DNA of 15,383 nt from assembly GCA_905236315.1 (NCBI GenBank), contig CAJOPO010000306.1:1-15383 (forward strand), written 5' to 3'. The stretch is from an uncultured Treponema sp. GTDB taxonomy: Bacteria; Spirochaetota; Spirochaetia; Treponematales; Treponemataceae. Positions 1 through 7,265 of the stretch are shown here, piece by piece; the stretch's first letter is position 1, and each line of letters begins with the position of its first letter. Under the pieces are notes generated by a model. That model saw only the letters and a program-made list of their open reading frames with translations. It was not told the origin of the DNA and did not search any database. The position numbers were made by a program, and so were the translations under genes.

Positions 1-1
1 C

Positions 2-71
2 TACAGAATATATGCTTTTATAGATTCTGTAACGACTTCAAAATGGCTTTCTGTATAGCATATATTTTATA
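2..71. repeat. Imperfect inverted repeat upstream of first gene
   Basis: The arms AATATATGCT (7-16) and AGCATATATT (57-66) are exact reverse complements, and pairing extends outward with one mismatch and one G-U to 2/71. A second, nested dyad (ACAGAAT at 4-10, ATTCTGT at 24-30) competes with it. No open reading frame of useful size runs through this stretch on either strand. It may be a transcription end signal of a gene left of the window or a structured leader, but it lacks a GC-rich stem and T-tract, so its role is uncertain. Confidence 0.35.
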
Positions 72-132
72 ACACATCTCTTTCTTTTAATTAAAGCCTT
101 AACGTGTTAGTTTTATGTTCCGATAAAATATT

Positions 133-137
133 GGAGG
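133..137 (+). promoter_or_regulatory. Shine-Dalgarno site deciding the start at 143
   Basis: GGAGG lies five bases before the ATG at 143. This favours that ATG over the in-frame GTG at 104, which has no recognisable ribosome binding site and would add 13 residues that do not look like part of the first membrane helix. Confidence 0.75.
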
Positions 138-142
138 CTTTT

Positions 143-523
143 ATGTCAGTTGGTTCAATTTTAAGTTTATTATGTTTATTTTGCACAGTTATATTTACTA
201 TAATGGGATTTGTTTCTTTGCATAATACAGAACCTGCACAATTTTTGTTTAAAGATAATATAAATAAGGATTGGGTAAAAGATATAAAATTGTTTAATAG
301 AGAAATTGCGCGTCTTTGGTTCTGCATGGCACTTCCTTCGTTTATGGGAATGTTTGTTACGTTTATATGGCCAAGTATAGGTGGCTTATTTGTTTTTGGT
401 GCAGTTTTAATTTTAGCTATTAGTCTTTCTATATATTACTATGCTATGAAAGATGACTATATAGAAGAAGATCCTCGCGAAAGAAGACACTTCCGTCGCC
501 AAATGGCAGGGCAGGTATCATAA
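143..523 (+). CDS. Small integral membrane protein, unknown function
   Basis: This encodes 126 residues from the ATG chosen by a GGAGG site. Three hydrophobic stretches are visible: about residues 3-23, 58-78 and 80-103. Between the first two is a polar loop (about 30-56) with the segment DIKLFNREIARLW. The C-terminus is a charged tail (KDDYIEEDPRERRHFRR) that by the positive-inside rule probably lies in the cytoplasm. Size, helix pattern and the loop ending in a tryptophan loosely recall the small DUF3784-type membrane proteins, but I cannot confirm this. It stands alone on the plus strand and converges with the MATE gene, so the neighbours say little about function. It is a credible gene because of the ribosome binding site, the membrane topology and the terminator just after it. 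Confidence 0.8.
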   Translation: MSVGSILSLLCLFCTVIFTIMGFVSLHNTEPAQFLFKDNINKDWVKDIKLFNREIARLWFCMALPSFMGMFVTFIWPSIGGLFVFGAVLILAISLSIYYYAMKDDYIEEDPRERRHFRRQMAGQVS

Positions 524-536
524 GATTTGTTCGCTT

Positions 537-577
537 AATATGCTATTCTTTTTGTGTTTGAAGAATAGCAGCATATT
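537..577. terminator. Bidirectional hairpin terminator between convergent genes
   Basis: The arm AATATGCTATTCTT (537-550) pairs with AAGAATAGCAGCATATT (561-577), leaving a small unpaired bulge and a 10-base loop. It lies between the stop of the small membrane protein (523) and the stop of the MATE gene (585). A-rich and T-rich flanks on both sides fit intrinsic termination in both directions, although the stem is AT-rich. Confidence 0.7.
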
Positions 578-584
578 AAAAATG

Positions 585-1931
585 TTAAGATTTTTTTATC
601 ATAATATTTTGAAGTTTCTTTCTACACCAAAAGAACGCAGGAATTAAAAAACAATCTGCTAAAAGCCATGCAAAAGGAGAAGCAAATCCTGCTGCAATAA
701 ATCCCCATTTAGGAATTACAAAAATACCTATTAAAGCTCTAGCTATCATTTCAAATACACCGCTTAATATGGCAAACACACTAAAGCCCATTCCTTGAAT
801 CATAAAGCGTACAATATTTACAACGGCAAGTAGTATGTAACAGGACGAAGATTCTAGTAAAAATGTTTTTGCAGAACGTATTATATCTATTCTTGATTTA
901 TCTATAAATAACATCATAAGGTACTGACCTGCAACAAAATAGAATATAAATACTGCAATGGAATAAATAATAGATATTATCATGCTGTCTCTAACGCCTT
1001 CTCCAAGACGGTCAAGTTTGCCAGCACCTGTATTTTGTCCTCCATAAGTTGCCATAGTAGTTCCTAATGCGTCAAAAACAGTGCAAAAAAAGCCACTCAT
1101 TCTATTTGCTGCCGTAGACGCTGCAACAGCGTCAGAACCTAAGGTATTTAATGATGTTTGCAATATAACGCTACCTATGGCAGTGATTGAATACTGTAAG
1201 CCCATAGGTATGCCAACACTACATAGAGTAGCAGAGTTTTTTATAGAAAACTTTTTTTCTTGCGCATTAGGTCTTAATATTTCAAACTTTTTATACATGT
1301 ATATGAGACAAGCAAGCCCTGCGCTACCTTGAGATATAACAGTTGCCCAAGCAGCCCCTTTTATTCCAAACTTAAACACAAGTATAAAAAGTAAGTCTAA
1401 TCCTATATTCATACTTGCAGAAAGCATAAGAAAATATACAGGTGTCTTACTGTCTCCTAAGGAGCGTATAATGCCAGCTGTGATATTATATAAGAATATT
1501 AGCGGAATACCTTCAAATATTATGCTTATATAAGAAGACGCGCCTTCTATTATGTCTTTTGGAGTGAGCATTATACGCAACAGAGGGCGACAAAATATAA
1601 CTGTAAAAACTGCCATTATAATAGAAAAAACAATGCTTAAATATGAAGAATTTGCAACATAGGAGCGCATTGTAGAGTAATCTTTCGCTCCAAAGCGTTG
1701 TGCTACAGGTATAGAAAATCCAGAGCATATTCCTGTTACAAAACCTATTATAAGAAAGTTTACAGAAGAGGTCGCTCCTACAGCAGCAAGAGCTTGTACT
1801 CCTAAGGCTTTGCCTACTATAACTGTATCTGCTACATTATAAAATTGTTGGAATAAATATCCTAAAAGAACTGGTATGGAAAATGAAAGAATCAAAGAAA
1901 AAGGTTTCCCATCTGTAAGTTGGCGTGTCAT
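585..1931 (-). CDS. MATE-family multidrug/organic cation exporter
   Basis: This 448-residue protein has the length and pattern of twelve membrane helices expected of the MATE (multidrug and toxic compound extrusion) family. These proteins sit in the inner membrane and drive out drugs or metabolites using a Na+ or H+ gradient. The N-terminus shows the family signature: a proline-containing first helix (FSIPVLLGYLFQQFYNVADT) followed by VIVGKALG and LAAVGA. The second half repeats the pattern around GIPMGLQ and SDAVAASTAANR. The ATG is supported by GGAG five bases upstream. It resembles the NorM/DinF-like branch common in clostridia and spirochaetes. The substrate cannot be told from sequence. 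It is a single-gene transcript with its own promoter (1950-1978) and possible operator repeats, so its expression may be controlled by a regulator outside the window. Confidence 0.93.
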   Translation of the reverse strand: MTRQLTDGKPFSLILSFSIPVLLGYLFQQFYNVADTVIVGKALGVQALAAVGATSSVNFLIIGFVTGICSGFSIPVAQRFGAKDYSTMRSYVANSSYLSIVFSIIMAVFTVIFCRPLLRIMLTPKDIIEGASSYISIIFEGIPLIFLYNITAGIIRSLGDSKTPVYFLMLSASMNIGLDLLFILVFKFGIKGAAWATVISQGSAGLACLIYMYKKFEILRPNAQEKKFSIKNSATLCSVGIPMGLQYSITAIGSVILQTSLNTLGSDAVAASTAANRMSGFFCTVFDALGTTMATYGGQNTGAGKLDRLGEGVRDSMIISIIYSIAVFIFYFVAGQYLMMLFIDKSRIDIIRSAKTFLLESSSCYILLAVVNIVRFMIQGMGFSVFAILSGVFEMIARALIGIFVIPKWGFIAAGFASPFAWLLADCFLIPAFFWCRKKLQNIMIKKS

Positions 1932-1949
1932 AGATTCTCCTTAATGTTG

Positions 1950-1978
1950 AAAGTAAAATAAATTAGTATTTATGTCAA
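1950..1978 (-). promoter_or_regulatory. Sigma-70 type promoter for the MATE gene
   Basis: Read on the minus strand, TTGACA (1973-1978, a perfect -35) is followed after 17 bases by TACTTT (1950-1955) as a weak -10. The expected start of transcription lies about a dozen bases before the GGAG ribosome binding site. The perfect -35 with a weak -10 would suit a regulated promoter. Confidence 0.55.
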
Positions 1979-1992
1979 TTAGGTTAGTATTT
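1963..1992. repeat. Pair of 9-bp direct repeats over the MATE promoter
   Basis: TTAGTATTT occurs at 1963-1971 and again at 1984-1992. The start-to-start distance is 21 bp, two turns of the helix. One copy lies in the spacer of the candidate MATE promoter and the other just upstream of its -35. This arrangement fits a protein binding twice on one face of the DNA, but in AT-rich DNA a chance match is possible. Confidence 0.4.
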
Positions 1993-2000
1993 CATTTTTA

Positions 2001-2020
2001 TATTCAAGAATACTTGAGTA
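2001..2020. repeat. Small palindrome in the divergent control region
   Basis: TCAAG-AATA-CTTGA at 2004-2017 is a perfect 5-bp dyad. It extends, after one mismatch, by two more pairs to 2001/2020. It sits upstream of both the MATE gene and the LamG/FN3 gene and could be an operator for either. Confidence 0.3.
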
Positions 2021-2138
2021 ACATTCGATAAATTCAGTATAGGTGTATTGGGTTCATTAAAGGAGCGATTATTATAAAATTACCTTGCAACTATAATCAA
2101 TTAAACTTAAAATAAAAGTATTACGGCTGGATAATGCT

Positions 2139-3632
2139 ATGTATATTAATAGAAGAATATTTTTTATTACAACATTTTGTTTACTCTTTGTTGTGGGATT
2201 GCAACTTAATGCAGAAGAAAAAACTCTTACCTTAGGTGGAAAAGATGGCTGGAATAATATAAGCAAAATGGAAGGCCTTTCTATAGGTAGGGGGCAGTAT
2301 GGTTATGATAGCATACAACTAGCAACTAATAGCAAAAAACTTTCTTCTGTTACTGATTTACTCATAGACTTTGATGAAAAAACTCCCTCTGACGTATCTG
2401 GTAATTATAATGTTGTTTCTTCTTCGTTGCTATATACAACTTCTTCTAAAATGGGAAATGGAGCAGCCTTATCTCGTGGGGAAGGGGGAATTAGACTTAG
2501 AGGTAATGCAGGTAGCGTATTTGGTTCTTCTGGAAATACAGGTTCTTTTATAATGGAGTTTTGGTTATGTCCATCTATTGCAGAGAACGGAGAGATAGTT
2601 TTTGCATGGCGTTCTTCTAGAAACAATAATAACTATTTACTTTATCAGATGATAAGTGCTAGTTTCTATGGTAATCGTCTTAGATGGGATTTTACAAACG
2701 TGTTTAATGGTTATACACAAAACGGAGGTCAAGTTTCTATATCTTCGTATCGTACTATTATTCCTAATGTGTGGATGCACCATGAAATTAGTTACAATGA
2801 AGATACAGGTCTTTTAGAATATCGTATTAACGGAAAACTAGAGGGCTTAAAATATATTACAAGTAATGAGCAAGAAAGTGGCAATATATATAGTCCTATC
2901 CTTGGAGTTGTAGCTGATATAGAAATATGTTCCCAGTTTACTGGTAAGATAGATGATTTTTGCATAAAGCGTACTTCTGTAAATGATAGTGCAGAGGAAT
3001 TGCGTTATGATACCTATCGCACAAAGGGAGGCAGATTTGAATCTGAGCCTATAAAAATATCAAGAAATGCAACATTAACAAGGTTAGATGCTATTATGTC
3101 AGAGCCAGAGCAGACAGATATTGTTCTATATGTACGTTCTGGAGATAATTATTTTAAATGGAATGATGAAGAACCTGCTTGGATAGCAGTTTCTAATCAT
3201 AAGCAAATTGAAAATGTAAAAGGCTTGTATTTTCAAATAGCAGCTGATTTATATCCTGACGGAGATGGAAATAATACGCCTTCTATTACTCAAATAGATG
3301 TAAGTTATACAGAAACTCAAGCCCCATTGCCACCTTTTACTTTGTTAGCAGAGCCTGGAGATGGAACAGTTACGCTTACTTGGAGTTATTCTGTAGATGA
3401 TTCTGCTGGTGGGTACTATGTTTATTATGGTGAGCGACCTGGAGAATATTTAGGACGTATAGCCTTGCAAGGGGAATCTCCTTTAAATGTTGGGAATGTG
3501 GCAAAAACAACTCTTACAGGTCTAAAAAATGGTCAGATGTATTATTTTACAGTTGCTGCATATTCTAAATATGATGAGAAAATTATAGGTATAATGTCTA
3601 AAGAGGCACATGCAAGGCCTTTAAAACGTTAA
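2139..3632 (+). CDS. Exported LamG-like / fibronectin type III protein
   Basis: This encodes 497 residues with a clear signal peptide: MYINRR, a hydrophobic core to about residue 22, and likely cleavage after LNA at residue 25. There is no lipobox. Residues about 90-275 look like a LamG/concanavalin-A jelly-roll domain (IMEFWLCPS, YRINGKLEG, GKIDDFCIKR). Residues about 295-392 form a further beta-rich unit that includes YPDGDGN. Residues 396-490 are a fibronectin type III domain (VTLTWSYS, YYVYYG, LTGLKNGQMYYFTV). Such domains usually bind glycans or proteins outside the inner membrane, and no catalytic motif is visible. The ribosome binding site is weak, so the start rests on the signal peptide. 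It is followed 19 bp later by the TPR gene, probably as one operon. A periplasmic or surface-facing binding role is inferred, not shown. Confidence 0.85.
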   Translation: MYINRRIFFITTFCLLFVVGLQLNAEEKTLTLGGKDGWNNISKMEGLSIGRGQYGYDSIQLATNSKKLSSVTDLLIDFDEKTPSDVSGNYNVVSSSLLYTTSSKMGNGAALSRGEGGIRLRGNAGSVFGSSGNTGSFIMEFWLCPSIAENGEIVFAWRSSRNNNNYLLYQMISASFYGNRLRWDFTNVFNGYTQNGGQVSISSYRTIIPNVWMHHEISYNEDTGLLEYRINGKLEGLKYITSNEQESGNIYSPILGVVADIEICSQFTGKIDDFCIKRTSVNDSAEELRYDTYRTKGGRFESEPIKISRNATLTRLDAIMSEPEQTDIVLYVRSGDNYFKWNDEEPAWIAVSNHKQIENVKGLYFQIAADLYPDGDGNNTPSITQIDVSYTETQAPLPPFTLLAEPGDGTVTLTWSYSVDDSAGGYYVYYGERPGEYLGRIALQGESPLNVGNVAKTTLTGLKNGQMYYFTVAAYSKYDEKIIGIMSKEAHARPLKR

Positions 3633-3651
3633 TAGATGAGGTGGTTGCTTT

Positions 3652-6042
3652 ATGGGCGATTTTTCTGAAACAAACGTTGCAAACGATAATAAGATTTTAC
3701 TAGAAAGAGCGCAATCTGCGGTTTTAGCTCATGACTATGCCTTAGCAATAAGACTTTATAGAAATCTATTGCGAGAAAATCCATCTGATGCATCTTTAAT
3801 AGAAGCTTTAGGTAATTTATACCAAAAAAGTGGAAATGATAGTCAAGCGATTCCTTTATATAAGCAGTTAGTAGACCTACAGCCTAATAATGTAAAGGCT
3901 TTAAATAATCTAGGTTCCATTTACAGAAGACAAAAGCGTTATAAAGATTCTATTGAAGTTTTAGAAAAGGCTGTTATTGCAAATGAAAGTGATATGCAAA
4001 CTTTCTATAACTTAGGCTTTACCTATAAAGTTATGGAAAAATACAATGATGCAATACAGTGTTTTAATACCGTAGTGGACGAAAATCCTAATGATGTTTT
4101 AGCGTATAATCATTTAGGTTCCATATATGCAGTATTAAATCAGCCAGAAAAAGCAGTAATTTCTTATCAGAAAGGCTTAAAAGTAGACCCTAATCATCCT
4201 GTACTGCATTTGAATCTTGCAAAAAGCTATGAAAAATTAGGAAATACAGAGCAAGCTGTAAAAGAATATGAGGCTGCTCTTCGCTATAAGCCAGGTTGGT
4301 TAGAAGCTATAAATGCACTTGCGGATTTATTGCTTAACAAGCGCAATACAGATGATGCTGCTGATTTGATTATTCAAGCTATACGTCTTAATCCTGATAA
4401 TGCAGAACTTCATTCTAAAATGGGGCGTACTCATTATTTACAACAAGAGTATGATTCGGCAGCAGATGAATATAATAAGGCATTAAAAATACAGCCAAAT
4501 GATACAAACTCGTTGTCAGAACTTGCTAGTGTATATGAAGATTCTGGACAGGCTAGTAAAGCTGTTGATACAATGCGCGGTTATGAACAGTTAGCTCCCG
4601 GCGAAGACCGTATGCTCCGTCAATATGCGCAAGTGCTTATGACAGCCGATATGCTTGATAGTGCTAGTAGAAAAATAAAACAAGTATGGAACAATAATCC
4701 AAATGATGTTCGCACTCTCAATTTGCTTGGTCAGTATTATATCTGTAGCGGTGATGATAAAAAGGCAGAAGGGTGTTTTAAAAAAATAAATTCAATAGAC
4801 CCTTCATATACGGATTTTTATAGAGATGGCGCAAAACGCTATCATCAAAAAGGAAAATTTGATAAGGCAGAAGGACATTTAAAGAAATACTTAGAAACTA
4901 ATCCTGAAGATGTATCTGCAAGGATATTACTTGCTTCTAATTATGAAAAACAAAACCGTTATGCAGAAGCTTTAGATTCATATAGGCAGCTTGCTTCTGA
5001 ATATTCTAAAAACAGTAATTACAGAAATAGTGTAGAGCGAATGTATAGGCTTGTGCCAGAAAGCAAGGAAAGTGCAAATGATGTTAAAAACGTTTTACCT
5101 GTAGATGAACCTGCTGCCGTTCTCCCTGTAGAAAACGAAACTCTTACTGATGAAAGTAAAATAGAAAATACTGTAGAAGAAACTATTCTCAAGGATTCAC
5201 CTAATGTAGAAGATATTGATATTCTTCCAAAAGAGTGGGCAGAGCCTGATGTTAATGTACTTTCAAAAGAAGAAAATGAAGAACTCTCTCCCTTTGATAT
5301 TGACTTTGATGAGAATATTTCTGCACCAGATAATTTAGATTCTTTATTACCTGAAGATGAAGTTATAAAAAATGATATAGAAGAAACAGAAGATATAAGC
5401 GACCAAGAGCTTTCTATAGAAAATGAAATATCAGATTTAGAAAAAGAAATGCCACTTTCTGATGAGAAAGACGATGGTGTTGAAAACGAAAGTGATGATG
5501 TAATTCAAGATGAAGAGACAAAACTTGAAGTGCCAGAACTTTCTGATTCTTTAATTTCTTTAGAAGAATTAGATGTGGAAGATGACGATAGCGATGAACT
5601 AGAGAAAGAAAGTGATAGCGAAGAGTCTTCTATAGAAATGTTTAAGCCTTTTAATATTCCTCCTATGCCTAACATCGCTCCTAAAAAGGCAGACAATAAA
5701 TATTCAAGTTCTATAGAGCTATTTAAAGAATTACGTGATATGTGCAATTATCTTCCAACTAGTAAACGAAAAATATTTATGGAAAGCCTAGCGCGAGTTC
5801 AGCTTGAATATATAATAAGTCGTTTAGAGGGGTATAAAGGTTTATTATCATATTTGAAAGATATTCGTGAAAAATTAGGAATAAAAGATATTGAAGAAAA
5901 CAGTCAAGATTTACCTAGTGGTAAGGAGCTAGTTTTACAAGTTTTTAATTCATTACGAGCTTTACTAGGTTTTATACCAGATAGGCAACTTGCAATAATT
6001 CTTGATAGAGAAATCTTTCGTATTATGGATAAACTACAATAA
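3652..6042 (+). CDS. Large TPR scaffold protein with acidic linker
   Basis: This encodes 796 residues with no signal peptide or membrane helix, so it is probably cytoplasmic. Residues 13-454 divide without a gap into thirteen consecutive 34-residue tetratricopeptide units, most ending in NPxD/N or a close variant (for example NPSD, NPND, QPND). Units 9-11 are the most divergent. Such an array should form a superhelix that binds peptide ligands. Residues about 476-670 are an acidic, low-complexity and probably unfolded linker rich in Asp, Glu and Ser. Residues about 685-796 form a helical C-terminal domain (IELFKELRDMCNYLP to the end at RIMDKLQ) that I do not recognise. The ATG follows GAGG at 3638-3641. 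The gene ends at a strong terminator. Its pairing with the LamG/FN3 gene suggests a shared process, perhaps envelope assembly, but the partner proteins are unknown. Confidence 0.9.
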   Translation: MGDFSETNVANDNKILLERAQSAVLAHDYALAIRLYRNLLRENPSDASLIEALGNLYQKSGNDSQAIPLYKQLVDLQPNNVKALNNLGSIYRRQKRYKDSIEVLEKAVIANESDMQTFYNLGFTYKVMEKYNDAIQCFNTVVDENPNDVLAYNHLGSIYAVLNQPEKAVISYQKGLKVDPNHPVLHLNLAKSYEKLGNTEQAVKEYEAALRYKPGWLEAINALADLLLNKRNTDDAADLIIQAIRLNPDNAELHSKMGRTHYLQQEYDSAADEYNKALKIQPNDTNSLSELASVYEDSGQASKAVDTMRGYEQLAPGEDRMLRQYAQVLMTADMLDSASRKIKQVWNNNPNDVRTLNLLGQYYICSGDDKKAEGCFKKINSIDPSYTDFYRDGAKRYHQKGKFDKAEGHLKKYLETNPEDVSARILLASNYEKQNRYAEALDSYRQLASEYSKNSNYRNSVERMYRLVPESKESANDVKNVLPVDEPAAVLPVENETLTDESKIENTVEETILKDSPNVEDIDILPKEWAEPDVNVLSKEENEELSPFDIDFDENISAPDNLDSLLPEDEVIKNDIEETEDISDQELSIENEISDLEKEMPLSDEKDDGVENESDDVIQDEETKLEVPELSDSLISLEELDVEDDDSDELEKESDSEESSIEMFKPFNIPPMPNIAPKKADNKYSSSIELFKELRDMCNYLPTSKRKIFMESLARVQLEYIISRLEGYKGLLSYLKDIREKLGIKDIEENSQDLPSGKELVLQVFNSLRALLGFIPDRQLAIILDREIFRIMDKLQ

Positions 6043-6046
6043 TATA

Positions 6047-6081
6047 AAAAGGACTCTGCTATAGAATAGCAGAGTCCTTTT
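6047..6081. terminator. Strong bidirectional intrinsic terminator
   Basis: AAAAGGACTCTGCTA (6047-6061) and TAGCAGAGTCCTTTT (6067-6081) form a perfect 15-bp stem with a five-base loop. A-rich sequence precedes it and T-rich sequence follows it. It serves both the TPR gene, which ends at 6042, and the convergent aminopeptidase gene, which ends at 6102. Confidence 0.92.
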
Positions 6082-6101
6082 AGTTTTTATGTTCTTAGCG
6101 T

Positions 6102-7265
6102 TTATAAACGGAAGATTTTTGAATTTGTTAGGATTTCATTACCATCTTCTGTAATGAGTACATCGTTTTCTAGTCTACAGCCACCAATAATGGGGTCATA
6201 AAGACCTGGTTCTAAAGTTATTATATTTCCTGCTTCAAAAACATCGAGGGCTTTAGCTCTTCGGTTTATAAAGGGTGCTTCATGAATATCAAGACCTGTA
6301 CCATGCCCTAAACCGTGAGGCATTGTGCGTCCATCTTCTGCAAAAATATCATCTGCCTTTGTGGCTGCTGCAAGAATGGGCTGGGAAGGTTTATACAATT
6401 TTATACATTCATCAGCTGCTTTCTGTACTAAATCAAGTTGTCTTGTCTGCTCTGCTGTAAGTGGTCCACGTGCTATAGTTATAGTACAGTCGCTAGCATA
6501 TCCTTCATAGCATACACCATAGTCTAAAATAGAAAGCCCTTTTGTTCCCCATTCTTTTGCAGTGTAGCCTGGAAAGGCATGAATCGCATAACTTCTGCTA
6601 GGACCTGCAGCAAGGGTATCAAAGCTAGTGCGTTCGCAACCTTGCTTTCTTAATTCTCCTTCAATGAACAAAGCTACTTCGCTTTCTGTTGTAAATTTAC
6701 CATCTTTAACACCTTGCACTATAATATCTGTCATTGCAGATGTTATGCTGCATGCTTTTTTTGTGCAGGCAATTTCATATTCGTCTTTGCGGCTTCTTTG
6801 TTTTATTACAAAATGGTGTACAGAATCTTCTTTGCAAAGTATTTTCCAGCTATTAGGTAATGTAGTTTTATATTTATTAAATAAGGGATATGTGGTTTCT
6901 GGAGAAAGAGCTAGAACTGGATTATCAGAAATATTAAATTCTTTTAGTGTTTCTTCTACAGCTTTAATATTATCTCGTCCATATTTTGTGTAAGGGATTA
7001 ATTTATCTGCGTGTGCTCTTTCATTTGCAAGATTTTCGTCCCATGGTATAAGTATAGAAGTTCTTTCTGCACTAAGTAATAGAACGGCATCGGAGGGGTG
7101 GCCTGTTAAATATCGCAAAGAACTGCATCTTGAATCTTCTGAATCTTCAAACACAGCTACAGAAATATTATTTTGAGCCATATAGTCATAGACTTTTTCT
7201 CGCCTTTTTCTATAGACTTCATCTAAGTTTACATTTTTAATTACTTCTTCATAATTTGCAATCAT
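6102..7265 (-). CDS. Xaa-Pro aminopeptidase (M24 family metallopeptidase)
   Basis: This 387-residue cytoplasmic enzyme would remove the N-terminal residue from peptides whose second residue is proline. Residues 1-150 form the creatinase-like N-terminal domain. The pita-bread catalytic domain follows, and all five expected metal ligands are visible: D248 (LDYG), D259 (SDCT), H321 (GHGTG), E352 (LEPGLY) and E366 (RLEND). H229 (AIHAFPG) and H328 (DIHE) are at the usual supporting histidine positions. Two Mn2+ or other divalent ions are expected. The start codon overlaps the murJ stop as ATGA (7262-7265), with AAGGAAGG upstream, which implies translational coupling in a murJ-first operon. Prolidase activity on dipeptides cannot be ruled out, but the length and motifs fit the short bacterial aminopeptidase branch (PepP/YpdF/PapA type). 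Confidence 0.92.
   Translation of the reverse strand: MIANYEEVIKNVNLDEVYRKRREKVYDYMAQNNISVAVFEDSEDSRCSSLRYLTGHPSDAVLLLSAERTSILIPWDENLANERAHADKLIPYTKYGRDNIKAVEETLKEFNISDNPVLALSPETTYPLFNKYKTTLPNSWKILCKEDSVHHFVIKQRSRKDEYEIACTKKACSITSAMTDIIVQGVKDGKFTTESEVALFIEGELRKQGCERTSFDTLAAGPSRSYAIHAFPGYTAKEWGTKGLSILDYGVCYEGYASDCTITIARGPLTAEQTRQLDLVQKAADECIKLYKPSQPILAAATKADDIFAEDGRTMPHGLGHGTGLDIHEAPFINRRAKALDVFEAGNIITLEPGLYDPIIGGCRLENDVLITEDGNEILTNSKIFRL

Noticed and set aside
1..69. C-terminal end of a minus-strand gene finishing at position 1
   Set aside because: The frame that ends with a stop at 1-3 is closed by another stop at 67-69, giving about 21 codons without a start.
104..142. GTG at 104 as the start of the first gene
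   Set aside because: It has no ribosome binding site, while the ATG at 143 has GGAGG at ideal spacing and begins directly at the first hydrophobic helix.
2139..2216. Lipoprotein signal in the LamG/FN3 protein
   Set aside because: The only cysteine in the leader (residue 14) lies inside the hydrophobic core without a lipobox. Signal peptidase I cleavage after residue 25 fits better.
3688..5013. DNA-level tandem repeat
   Set aside because: The 34-residue periodicity is a protein repeat. Codons differ between units, so there is no recent DNA duplication.
6628..6993. Open frame of 121 codons on the plus strand opposite the aminopeptidase
   Set aside because: The minus-strand frame carries all M24 motifs. 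The plus-strand product has no recognisable feature.
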